The notes beneath the pieces are model-generated. The model had not been told where the DNA came from. It saw only the letters and a program-made list of their open reading frames with translations, and made no database searches. From Sordaria brevicollis (lineage: Eukaryota; Ascomycota; Sordariomycetes; Sordariales; Sordariaceae): DNA of 64,000 bases. Shown here piece after piece: positions 1-10,980 of this stretch. The DNA lies in contig JAUTDP010000016.1 in the NCBI GenBank assembly GCA_033439795.1, positions 248,001 through 312,000 of the forward strand, written 5' to 3'. Position 1 is the stretch's first letter; the number at the start of each line of letters is the position of its first letter. The translations under genes and the position numbers were made by a program.

Positions 1-3000
1 CGGGGATCATGGATCCAACTGAACAGTACACTGTTCAACCCGGGGGTGCTGGGGGCCTGGGGCCATTCTTCGCTCCTGTCACTAAACTCCGTTGGCATCG
101 CGGCTTTTCCTCACTCAAATTCTGTCACTTCTCACATTTCGGGGGAATCGTCATTTATCCCCGTTTGAAGTCTCCTTCTTATGATCTTATCAGCCTTGCA
201 GAAGCGGACCCAGATGCCGAACGGCCGGTGCAACGTCAACCGACGACAACTGATCTCAATCAGCAAAAACAGCATACGAACGGAAAAGGAGCAAAAAAAA
301 ACTCTGCGAACAAAAAAGACGGAGCAACACAAGCACGACAAGCCAGCACAAGCAACCAAAAAGCCAGCCGAGGGAAAAAGCCGCCTAAAACTTCTTCTCA
401 CTGTGTCACTCAGTGTTACACAAATCTGCAAATGGGAGGGGTCAATATCAGGTCACGCACCATACCTACACATACACACAACACCAATACCTCGCACTTC
501 ATGATGCATTGCAATGTGAGGTGTGTGCTGTGGTCCAGGTCGCTATTCGGATAGGAGGTCTGCGTCACCCAGGTATCGTCTTCCAGTTTTTCAGTTACTG
601 TACTCGTTTTGCTCTGCTTTAGCTTTTTCTCCCAGTCTGGCCTTCCTATTCTCTCTTCATGATCCTCAATAGAGACAAATATCTAACTGAAGCTTTTCTT
701 GTAGGTCACCCTATTCGCCATTGGCAAGAGTGAGCTTCTCTTTCTCACGCCCATATCTCATAGCCACAGAGTTTCTCACCTATCAATTACCTCCGGTCAC
801 AGCCCTCATACATACTACCCATGTACTGCCGTAACACTGGCTTTTCATGTACTCATTTTCCTCATGTCTCACACACGTCGTTTGTTCATGTTCCGAGTGG
901 GACAGGGGTAGATGAGGTCAGTCAATGGGCTGGGATTATGAGGCTAGCCCCCTCTCCTCGCCTAGCTCCCTATCCCATTTCTGGTCGTTCAGCAAACATG
1001 TGCTACGGCGAGGACAATGGCCCAGCATGTCTGTCATTTAGAATGTCAGTTTGAGGTTGGTGACCTGGTTGCCTATGTATGGGGTTGAACATGATCGTGA
1101 AAATTCCCCTTTCTAGCAAAGTTATGGTGATTTTCTCCGCTTTCTTTCTTTCACTTTTGATATCTCGCCTTGAACCCCCTTCCCTGCCTTACACACAACC
1201 TTCTTTCCCAGCTCTTGCTTTCAGCCTTGAGAGGTACTTCTCTGCAGAGGCTTTTGTGTCATATGCTGACTGAACATCGACCAATGGCACACACACCTCA
1301 AGCCTTTCGCACGTATGCTATGCCTATTCTGGTCATGCTCTTCTTTGTTTTTCCCACTGTGTCTTGGTTTGTTTTGACAAGACTTGATAAATGGCATCTG
1401 GCACTGGGCACTAAGTCCATGTACCCTACCTCTATCAAGGTCGAAGAAGGATGGACGATGATGCCGTGTAAACGCCATCAGTTCAGGCACATGTCACGTT
1501 TTCTTTTTCTTTGCATTGCTTCTGTGGAAAACGGGCAAGATGTTCAGTCCATATCGACAACAGTCCTGCCAAATCATGTTGAACCTGAACAAAAGAATCC
1601 TCGTTTTCGTAGCATCACCCCCTTACGAAAGTGTCCTTGCAGTGTCTATCAAAAGGTGCAAGAGAATTGGCCTCAAACAAGGTCGAGGTTGACGCACTGT
1701 CTTTGCAATATTCTTGCTCCTTGTCCTATCAGCCCTCACTCTTTTCCCCTCCTGGTGGTTGCGATCGAGACCTGCTTTTGATACTGATGGCGCACCTCTT
1801 TGCCCCCAGACCCCAGCCCATAACCCCCCCACCCTTCCCTTGCTCTTCTCTCACAAGGAGAGAGATCTACCTGCCAGCATCCGAACAGTGAAAAGGCCCC
1901 AAGTGTATCTGGACTTTACAGACCTTTCTTGAACTTCCTACTCTCAAGTACCTCTTCTTGTTAGTATCACAAGCGACGGCGGGAAGGAGGTTCTCAACTA
2001 CCACAACAGCCGCCGCCCTTCTTTGACAGCGGAGTCAAATCTCCAAAACAACAACGCTTTCACGCTATGTGCTCCTTCATAACCTCGTGTGCGCAACATT
2101 TTGCTTGCTCAAAACCCAGAAGCTGGCTACCTCGTCCAATCAGCTGCTCCGCATTTTTTGTGCACTTGCACTTTGTTGTACCACAGCTGGGGGTCCCGGA
2201 TTCCTGCAGACATGGACAGCGGTTACATCTCCTTTTCCCCTTGCCCTTCAGCATGGCACTGAGGTGAGCTTCCGATGGCTTCTTCCCAGAAGTACCCTAG
2301 CTTGAGTACTAGTTCCAGGATGAGGCTGGGACCGGCCGCACTGGGAAAGCCAACGAAGGACCAGCGTTGCCCTATACACCTAAACTACGCCTTATACGCC
2401 TGACACAGGACAGCCCATGTCAAGAAAGCAAGCTGGGGTAGGGTTGGTATCAAAGAAGTGTATGCATGATACGATACGGTCTCTGATAGACTGTAAAAAA
2501 AACCAACTAATCCCTAACAAGACTATACAGTACAGAGATTCCCTACCTCCACTACCCCTTCGACGACAGCAAGAAGATTGACTGCCCTGGCTAGGTGGCT
2601 AGACTGCAGGAAAGTGACTGCAAACAGAGTATATGCCCGGTTGGTTCGTGCTCAAGTCTGGGCAGTCCGAGCAGGGGTGCTTGTTGACTATCCTGTCATG
2701 AGAGCATGAAGACATCCAGGTGAGACCAAAGGCTTTATAACACTATGGCATCTCCTGCAACACCTCTTCTCTGTTTTCTGTATCCGTCTTGTCTCTCGTT
2801 TCCTTCTCCTTGACTTTCAAGACTTTCAGGTCACTGCCTTTCTCCAGTTCGGTTGGATTTCATATCAACTTGGCTACCAGGTCAATACCTCTTCATACAT
2901 CCACTGAGCAACGCTCGGTATAATCGATCAGTCTTTAATCACTTTCCGCCTGCGGCACGGCATCCTCTCGCTTTCTCGCATTACCATACGTCCAAGCCCT

Positions 3001-4198
3001 TCTTTCGAGGATTCCCCAGTCAGACAGACTTGTCCGAGAGACAGAGACACGGCCGCCGTCACCCGAGTTTTATAGATTCGAGACATTACTACAGCCGTAC
3101 AGACATACACGACGCACGCACGACTTAAACGTCCGAGTTCACAACCTCTTCCCACCGAGGTCAAGTACGCGAGTAAGCGACCTGTCAGGTTGGTCCTTTG
3201 TCCTTCCTTTTCCATCCCAGTCCTTTCGAGTTGCTCTCCTTGGTTCTCTGGGGGTTGTGCGTCTAGAATAGGCTTTTCGTGCCTGCGTTCCGGGATGAGG
3301 GCCACAAGATGTCCTCGGTGTGTGTCGGTGTGTACGAAAGCAAATGAATAAAGTCCTGGGAAGGCCATCAAGCAGAGCAGGCGAGAAATATCCGGAGTAA
3401 TAATGAAATGAACGGGGGATGGTGTGTTGGACAGAGCTTGACTGGCAGCTCTAGCATGAACACTCGCTCACAAACGTACGTCAATCAGGTCCCGGGTCTC
3501 CTATCTAGTAGCTGGAGCGCAACACAAGACACGCATACCTTACGCATCAGGGTACCTAGACAACCATAGACAGCACCTTCTCAGTCAGGCCACCGAGGGA
3601 TTCTGAATCTGTTCTCACACCAGCTCTTCTTATCGGGCTTAATCTTCCCTGAACGATCGAGTCTAGTCCGGATCAAGAGCAATCAGACAGGAAGGATCCA
3701 AGTTCAGAGTCTGCCCCGTCTGCATTTGGCGCTGCTGTGTTCTGCTCACCATTCACTCGGAACACATTCACCCCGCCTTCCCAGCTCCGAGGAGCCCTTA
3801 CCAGACAAACAGTATTTTTCGTACCTTCCCACGACATTGCCATTTCTCTAGCAACGATTCACCCCCCTGTCACCCAGCTGCAGCAGTTCGCAAAGCTCGC
3901 CCTGCAGCACCTCACCCCTACGAGCTACCACAGCCGAGCAAGTCTCTCAAGACCTGCACACCACTGCCATCTTGCAAGGATCCCTCCCTGATCGGTGTCT
4001 AACAACGGACGCCCAGGCGGAGTTTCAAGGCTTTTGATCGCCATCAGAAATCTGACACGGAGAAATCTTATCAGTTCAGGCCAAAAGGCAAAGGGTTTCG
4101 ACCAAAATCCGATCAGGCAAAACAGAGAATTTGAGCACGGGATTTGAGGTTTAGCTGAGGTGTGGCTGGACAGGCATTGGACAAGACAACATAAGGAA
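1..4198. other. long upstream region without a convincing gene
   Basis: No open frame here has the codon character, splice signals or motifs of a gene. The longest frame (9-554) is a compositionally mixed 181 codons with no recognisable domain. The stretch is pyrimidine-rich on the + strand with many short CT tracts. This fits a long promoter and untranslated leader for the transcription factor that starts at 4199, an arrangement common for regulatory genes in Neurospora (inference). No RNA gene was recognised. Confidence 0.5.
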
Positions 4199-5952
4199 AT
4201 GGTGTCCCAGACCTGCTATACCCCTCCCCATCACGGTCACCACGCACACGATCAACGACGATATAGTAGTCGCGCCGGCCCATCCTACTTTTGCGGCCCC
4301 TACTCTACTGATCAACGTAGGAGTTACTCTTCATCGGAGCACCACTCTGCCCACTCCCATCACGGACATCACTCGCAAGGAAGATTAGGCTCAGCATCTG
4401 GCGCACTTGGTGTTGGAGCTCTTCCCATGTCTGACCAAGGATCTTCGTCGGCAATGGATGCGGAATCACAGCCGCAGAGGAAGAGGATTGCCGTTGCTGT
4501 AGGTTTAACCCGTTGAGGTCCTTTCGCCTCACTTTGGACCTCACCTTCGTTCCTTTTGATCACTACTGACCTTCATATCAGTGCGGACGTTGTCGCAAAC
4601 GCAAGATCAGATGCAGCGGTGACCCGGGCCAAGGTCAACCCTGCACGAACTGCAAGAACGCAGGGGTAGAGCAGTGCTTGTTTCTTCGGGTTAGTACAGA
4701 CTTGTCCTTGCTTCTTCAGATCCGTTTGCAGCACCGCCTCTAACCACTTTCTGTGATGTCACAGGTTTCCTCTCGCGACATCCCTCTAAAGTCCGAAACA
4801 GCCTCCGACTTTGGCTACTCCGTCGATGATGCCCGCCTGTTTGCCAACAGAAACACCATGAGCCCGGCCTCTCTTCACTACGGTCAACATCACGGGGCTG
4901 TTGGTGTCGGTGGCCTCGCTGGTACAGGAGAAGATCCTCTGATGGCTCAATACAGCCGCGGTTACGGATACGGTCACCACCAAGCTCCGCCGCCGACAAG
5001 TCACAAACAATACTTCCCTGCCACAGCCTCATACGCCTCAGGCCCCAACCCCTACGCCGATCCTACAGCAGTCGGCGTGTCTAGCCAGTTCGGTGATTAC
5101 ACTGCTGCCGGATATCCGCCGGTACATGCCATGGCTCATGAGACGATCGGTATTGTACCTAGCTGGGGCTCTTCCAGAAAGACGCCTTACGGTGGAGGGT
5201 ACATGGAGTCAGCACCTGAATCGTACGGATATGGGAGCTCGAGTCTTGTTCATCGCCCGGCCCATCACAGTGCCCATCACGGCCACGGAACTCCTACCAC
5301 CGAATCCCAATCGCCGAACTTTTCTTTCTCCGGCGTAGCTGCGTCCCTGCCAACAACTAGCACCGGTGCCGATCGATTGTTGCCGAACCCCACAGCCGGC
5401 AGTTCCCGCTCCTCTCTACCTTACCCTGGCCCGGCCATCAAGACGTCCCAGTCACCTGCCGGAATCTCGAGCTCGCTCGCTGATGTTGCGGCTTCTGCAA
5501 CTGCGTATGGGGGCTTCGACGGTCTCCCCGCGTCTTATGGGTCAACTAGCGCCGCCAGCGCTGGTCACTCTTCTTCTGTTCGTTCCCACTCGACTTCCAC
5601 GGATACGTATCACTCGTCTGTCTCAAGCACCGGCGCCGGCGAGCCTCAAAGCATCTTTGGCGAAGAAGGAAGAAGCTTGCAGAGTCAGGGGTCGGCGTTC
5701 GACATGAACACTTATACCGCGGAGCCGCTGCCTTCAGCTTCCACAAGCAATAGGAGGGACTCGGTTGGATCCTCGGCAGCTGGTAACGGAGCATTGGCCA
5801 ACGGCTTGTCAAATGGACAGGCGTATGTGCCTAGTGAGAGCGTGGTGCAGGTCGGCCCTGACCATCATGCCGGTCACCAGGGGGTATACGAGCAGCAACG
5901 TCACCAGGCGCTTGCTGATGGGCATAGGGCTTCTCTCGCGAGCCACCGCTGA
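4199..5952 (+). CDS. Zn(II)2Cys6 fungal transcription factor, 3 exons
   Basis: The model is 4199-4498, 4582-4689 and 4765-5952, giving 531 residues; both introns are phase 0. Exon 1 encodes a His/Ser-rich N terminus that ends in RKRIAVA. Exon 2 (residues 101-136) holds the whole zinc cluster, CGRCRKRKIRC followed by C-x2-C-x6-C. Its six cysteines would bind two zincs and read CGG-type half sites, as is known for the family. Exon 3 is long, disordered and rich in Ser, Gly, His and Tyr, with no visible fungal_trans (middle homology) domain. It is therefore probably a DNA-binding regulator with an intrinsically disordered activation region. An in-frame GTG lies upstream at 4160, but ATG 4199 is the first ATG. 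I do not recognise the orthologue, so no symbol is given. The splice sites are GTAGGT/TCAG and GTTAGT/ACAG. Confidence 0.9.
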
Positions 5953-6613
5953 GCCCTTCGGCTTCTCTTACCACATTGATACCCAATAATTGGGAGTAAA
6001 TTGGGTTCGCAGTTGAAGACCCTGCGGTGTGTGGTATGGATAGTGCTATCCGGCTGTGTCTCCAAAAGGGGGATCATAAGCTAGCTGTGGTACAAGATAC
6101 AAGGGATACAGGCACGGTGTTAGGGGGTTTGGAAGGCGTTTACACTTGGTACGCGGCGTTACACAACGGCTGTACGAATGCGGCGAAGAGTTTCCACTTC
6201 TCAGCTTGTATCAAGAACAACAGGCTCCCAGTAGGGCTCAAGAGAAGGAGGGCCCAGGAAAACAAGGTCGTGCACGGCAGGGTAAGCCGGTAAGGGATTG
6301 GACTCAGTCGACAACAGGCAGGCAGGGGCATGGTCATGGTCATGGGCTTGAAGGAATGGGGCCAGGGGAAGGACCAGCCTCTAGTCTCGAGTCCCTCGAG
6401 TCTCGAGGACGACATGGAGTCACAACATGTCATCCCCCCCCCCGCCGCCGTCTGCTCGTGCCTTGCATTACGCCCGAAAAGAATAGATCCTGGCTGCATG
6501 CAGAAAAAGGTTAGGACAGGATCATATCAGATCACACACTACCTACCTCTTTACTTGAGAGAGAGGTATCACTAGGTGGTACATTACTTTTTGCATTTCA
6601 TTATTTTACTTTT

Positions 6614-6668
<55 letters not shown>
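6614..6668. repeat. (TTG)n microsatellite
   Basis: About 18 uninterrupted TTG units. The opposite strand would read as poly-Asn and the + strand as poly-Leu or poly-Cys, so the apparent frames across it are artefacts of the repeat. Confidence 0.97.
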
Positions 6669-6860
6669 CAGTCAGAGTCAGAGAAAAAAGATTTCGTTTA
6701 TCCTTTGCTCTTTTATCTACCCTACCTACGGTCCTACCTATTGATTGCTCTTTGTTTCGGAATTTCCTAGTACTTGTTTTGGAAGACACTGTTGGGGTGT
6801 TTTGTATTTTCTTTCTGTTTGGTTCATTTTCCTTGATGGTATTTTGGGTTCTGGTTGTCT

Positions 6861-6957
6861 TGAGGCGAGTTGAGGTGAGGTGAGGTGAGTTGAGGTGAGG
6901 TGAGGTGAGGTGAGTATGCATGTGTGTGTATCAGGTTAGGTTAGGTTAGGTTAGGTT
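6861..6957. repeat. GAGGT and AGGTT pentamer arrays
   Basis: A run of GAGGT/GAGTT units (about 6861-6913) is followed, after a short TG-rich spacer, by five perfect AGGTT units (6933-6957). The right-hand units resemble neither TTAGGG telomere repeat nor any coding periodicity. Confidence 0.9.
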
Positions 6958-6974
6958 ATTGGTTGGAGCTTGGA

Positions 6975-7010
6975 GGGTTAAGGGTCAAGGGTCAAAGGGT
7001 CAAAGGGTAG
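6975..7010. repeat. AGGGTCA-type heptamer/octamer repeat
   Basis: Four to five copies of AGGGTCA, with an A inserted in later copies, lie just right of the pentamer arrays. This is simple-repeat drift with no inferred function. Confidence 0.8.
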
Positions 7011-7260
7011 ATACAATGTGGAAGTGGAAGCATACCAACTTCTCAGATTATTTAGAAGAGAGAGAGAAAGGAGAAAAAAAAAATGTAATGGTGAGATTAG
7101 TTCTACCCATCAGCACTGACTCCCATACAAAGACTTCGCAACATGATAACACCTCCTCCATAAATTCTACAAACCTCGCAAAGGTTTTGCGGGTTGATGG
7201 CTTCCATCCGTACCTCTCCAGTCCTTCTCCCGAACTATTTTTTTTTTCTCCCGCACCTTC

Positions 7261-7297
7261 TCCCGTATCCTGTATCCTGTATCCCGTATCCCGTATC
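7261..7297. repeat. GTATCCY heptamer repeat
   Basis: Five tandem units alternate between GTATCCT and GTATCCC. They lie in the same repeat-rich 3' region. Confidence 0.85.
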
Positions 7298-7636
7298 GCA
7301 CATATCTACCTCCGAGTCAGCCTCTTCCGTTCCGCTCTTCCTATCATTCACTTCCTTCCGTCCTTCACCACGGAATGTTTGGTCAATGCCATGGTCTCAT
7401 CAGTGTACGTAGCACATCTGACAAAGAAAGCGTAGAAGAGCTAGCTGTGCCCCCCACTCGCGTTTTTTTTTTTTTTTTTTTTTTCCCACTTGGAAGTATC
7501 TGGTATCATCAGCTTGACCACTTTGAACGTGCTGCAAGAGTCCCATCAGCCATACCTTACCTACTTGATAGTACGTAGGTAGGTACGTTAATTACCGTGG
7601 AGAACATGAAAGGTAAAGGCGATGGAATAGTAATAA

Positions 7637-7681
7637 GGGGAAGCCTACATACACCCACCCAAAACCTACATACACCCAGTT
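7637..7681 (+). repeat. left terminal inverted repeat of the MULE
   Basis: It contains two copies of CCTACATACACCCA separated by CCCAAAA. It matches the right terminus in inverted orientation over about 42 bp with two G/A differences. Confidence 0.85.
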
Positions 7682-10600
7682 CTTAGCAGGGGTCTACCAA
7701 ATAATGGGGCAGCCAACTGCATAATACCTGATATTGAAAACCCCGTTTTTACCCGCTAAATTTCAGGATTCTAATATATTGAAATATTGTAGTAACTTGG
7801 TCAAATTTTTTTCGAAAATTTCGAAATTCAAATTTAACACATTATACCAAGCACCCTCTCTTAGTATAATAAGACCTACCTCCCTATACCTCTTACCCCT
7901 ATTTACTAGTACTATATTATATTATATTTATTAAAAATATTATGCCAAAGTATATAATCTTATTTAAATTAATTAATTTTAATTGCAATTGAACGCTATT
8001 AATTAAATATAACTATTATTAATTATTATAATAAATATTTAACGACGTTCCTACCTCTATTCAACGTTGCTATTATAACGATTTAATTACTTTTACGATT
8101 TTAAATACTTCCTCGATTTCTATTACTTTATCGGTTATATAAATAACCGAAATTTTTTTTAATTCCTAAACCGAATAATAAATATTTACCGACGATTGCG
8201 CGCTTAACTTAAAGCGATTTTAAAATTTATATACCGATACCTTCGCCCAAATTATCGAAATATATCGCCGCTACCGCTTTAATATTATAATAGAACGAAG
8301 CGATTTATTTCTAATAAACTACCAATTAATATAAAAAAAAGGTAGGGCTATTTAATGCGCCGTTTTAAAATGCAACCTTACTCGAAAAACGCTTAATAAA
8401 TTAATAAACCTATATAAAAAGCGCAAAATTAAAATTAAAAAGTATACGCCAAATTGCCTATTCTAAATAATAATTTAGGCTTTTAAGCGTAACGATTATT
8501 ATTATACTATTAAAGTAAAAAATTTTACGTATAAAGGTTATCCCCTATTGTGTAATTTAAGCGTTTATTTTATATTTCGGTAATATTCCTTTACGGACGA
8601 ATATTAGGTATATTTATTTAATTTCCTTAAATAACGGATTATAATCGTATATAAAGTATATATTAAAGTAAAAGCCAAATACCTAAACTTTTATTTTATA
8701 TATAAAGATTTAGATAATATATAATAGCGGTTTAAGTAATTCGAACGAGGAAATTATTAAAATACTTAAACTTTTATCTATTAATTCGAAATTAATAAAT
8801 CTATTATAATTTAATATATATAATTTAATAAATATAATAAATTAAAGGTTAATAATAATAAGGGCGTTAAAGTTCTAGAGCGCGAGCCTACGGTTTTATA
8901 ATACGTATTATAAATAACGATTAAATAAAAAAGGATATAAGAGTGCTATTTATATTATTTAATCTTCGATACTATATATAAAATTAACCGCTATTATATA
9001 TTAATCGTATAAGGTATTATATTTATTTCTGAAAAATCCTCAATACTAATCTTTTAAGTAATTATTAATAATAAAAAGGATAAGGGGTTTATTTAATTAA
9101 TCGAATATATTAAAAAGACTATTAATTACTTGGGTATACTTATACCAAAAATCGTTATTATTAATGGCGACGCCTAATTAATTAAGGCTATTAATCGAAT
9201 CTTCCCTGAAGTTTAACGTTAATGCTATATTTAATATATTAATTACAATATTGTAAAATATTTTAAGGAGGATTAAGTGTATATAAAATAAAATAACGAA
9301 TAATAATAAAATAGGGACTAAAATAGTAATAAATTATTAAAGGAAGAGAATAGTAGCGACGGTTTTAATAATAACGAAGCCGCGGCTAATTAACTACGTT
9401 ATAAAGCTATAAATTAATAAAATTAAAATAATATCGAGAGGCTTCGCCGTATATATAAGAAGGTTAAAATGGTTAAACGAATATAAGCTAGTTTAGGCCC
9501 GCTCTCTATTAAAGTAGTTAGTATTCGAATAGGGCTATTTTATTTATAGTAATATATAATTTATTCCTTAACGGTTATAAAATTCGAAGAGGTATAGGCC
9601 TTCTTACGTTAATAATTTGAAGAAATATAGGAGGCTATCGTTAAATAAATTGCTAACGAATTAATACCCTATAAAGAAGAGTAAGCGGGTTATTATACGA
9701 AATATTACTTTAATTTCGGTTAACGAATTACGTTGTTTATTAAATTTAATAATAGCTCTTTAAAATCGTATAGGTTATTTACTCGTAGCGGGTTAGTAGA
9801 TTTTTAATATGTAATTAATTCCTATATTTTACGCCGCTATACTTACTTTAAAGAGATTTTTATAACTTTAATTTTATATATACGGATAGATTGGATTGGG
9901 CGCCTATAAATTAGTAATATTCTACTATAAATTACGTTTTAAGTATATTAATTATTCGCTAATTAATATTAGTAATTCAAAGTTACCTAACCAATTTTAC
10001 GCCTACCTACTACCCAATTTAGACCTTATACTTAATAATTTCGAATTTAATATAGCCTTTTATATATTTACGAAATAGAAGAAAGGAAGGAAGAAAGTTA
10101 TATAATTTTAATTATTAAGATTAATTATTATTTATATTAGTATTTCCTCTAACGATATATAAATCCCTACGTATTTATCCCGATACTATATTATATTAAT
10201 TATTATATTAGGACGCGGAGGATAAATATTTAAAACTTCGATTAATTACTAAGAGTATATTTAAGGGTCGCTTATTTAAATAAAGTAATCCTTTTAAGGA
10301 CGAGGCTATTTTTCCTAAGCAAACGACCTAGGGTAAAAGTAAAGGGATTTAAGGTAAAAGTAAAGGTAAGGGTAAACGTAAAGTTATTAATCCCTACGGT
10401 AAATTTAAAAATTCGGCCCCTATTAAGGTTTTAATACGTTATAATTATTTATAGTACGAATTTAGGGATAATATCGAATAATTAAATATTAAGGATACCG
10501 CCGCCGCCGCTACCTAAAACGAAGTCCGCAATTATATTAAAATTACTAATAAAGAGGAGGAGGAAATAAATAAAGAAGTAATTAAATATTAATAATAGAG

Positions 10601-10905
10601 AGTACGTAAAGTAGAATAAAGGGAAGAGGGGGGGTAGGAAAAACCGATCGAAATATTATCTACAATTTCGACACTCTCTACTCTCGATAATCGATTTAAT
10701 GGGATAAATAGAATAGAATAGAGTAGAGAAATCGATTTATTACAATTTGTATTAAATATTATAAAATTATTACAAAATTTAATTATTAGAGGGAGTTAGT
10801 CAAAATAGCATAGTTGGTCACTTTGGTTGACCATAGTCGTAATTATATATAATAGTTAGATTTACCGCTAAAATAGGGAAATTAATATGATAGCTGCCAC
10901 CTTGA

Positions 10906-10972
10906 AAAAACTGGGTGTGTGTAGGTTTTCTGGGTGTATGTAGGTTTTGGGTGGGTGTATGTAGGTTTCCTC
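10906..10972 (-). repeat. right terminal inverted repeat of the MULE
   Basis: Read on the minus strand it begins GAGGAAACC and carries two copies of CCTACATACACCCA. A third, slightly diverged copy (CCTACACACACCCA) has no counterpart at the left end. Confidence 0.85.
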
Positions 10973-10980
10973 AGTAACAA

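Larger units (their letters stand above)
5953..7628. other. 3' region rich in simple repeats, no gene
   Basis: After the transcription-factor stop there are only short, compositionally odd frames. The stretch holds a TTG microsatellite, GAGGT and AGGTT pentamer arrays, heptamer repeats and a 22-nt T run (7463-7484). It probably contains the 3' UTR of the preceding gene at its left end. No coding evidence was seen. Confidence 0.55.
7637..10972 (+). mobile_element. RIP-mutated Mutator-like DNA transposon (MULE)
   Basis: This AT-rich block of about 3.3 kb is bounded by long inverted repeats. The left end reads GGGGAAGCCTACATACACCC, and the right end on the opposite strand reads GAGGAAACCTACATACACCC. 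The two G/A differences are RIP-type transitions. The flanks AGTAATAA (7629-7636) and AGTAACAA (10973-10980) match at 7 of 8 positions and may be the target duplication. On the + strand at about 9140-9290, one frame reads PKIVIING, then GDA, KAINRIFPEV and CYI, broken only by stops where Gln codons would become TAA. This matches the DDE region of MULE transposases (a conserved Asp, then Ala-Ile-x2-x-Phe-Pro, then Cys). Upstream, about 8390-8560 resembles a FAR1-type zinc domain. A Lys/Gly-rich tail is visible at about 10330-10390. The element is certainly dead. Confidence 0.8.

Noticed and set aside
9..554. 181-codon open frame at the left edge
   Set aside because: Mixed composition changing abruptly from Gly/Pro-rich to Lys/Gln-rich with no domain or splice partner. 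More likely leader sequence of the downstream regulator.
6576..6921. poly-Leu, poly-Cys and poly-Asn frames over the TTG repeat
   Set aside because: They are the translations of a microsatellite in different frames.
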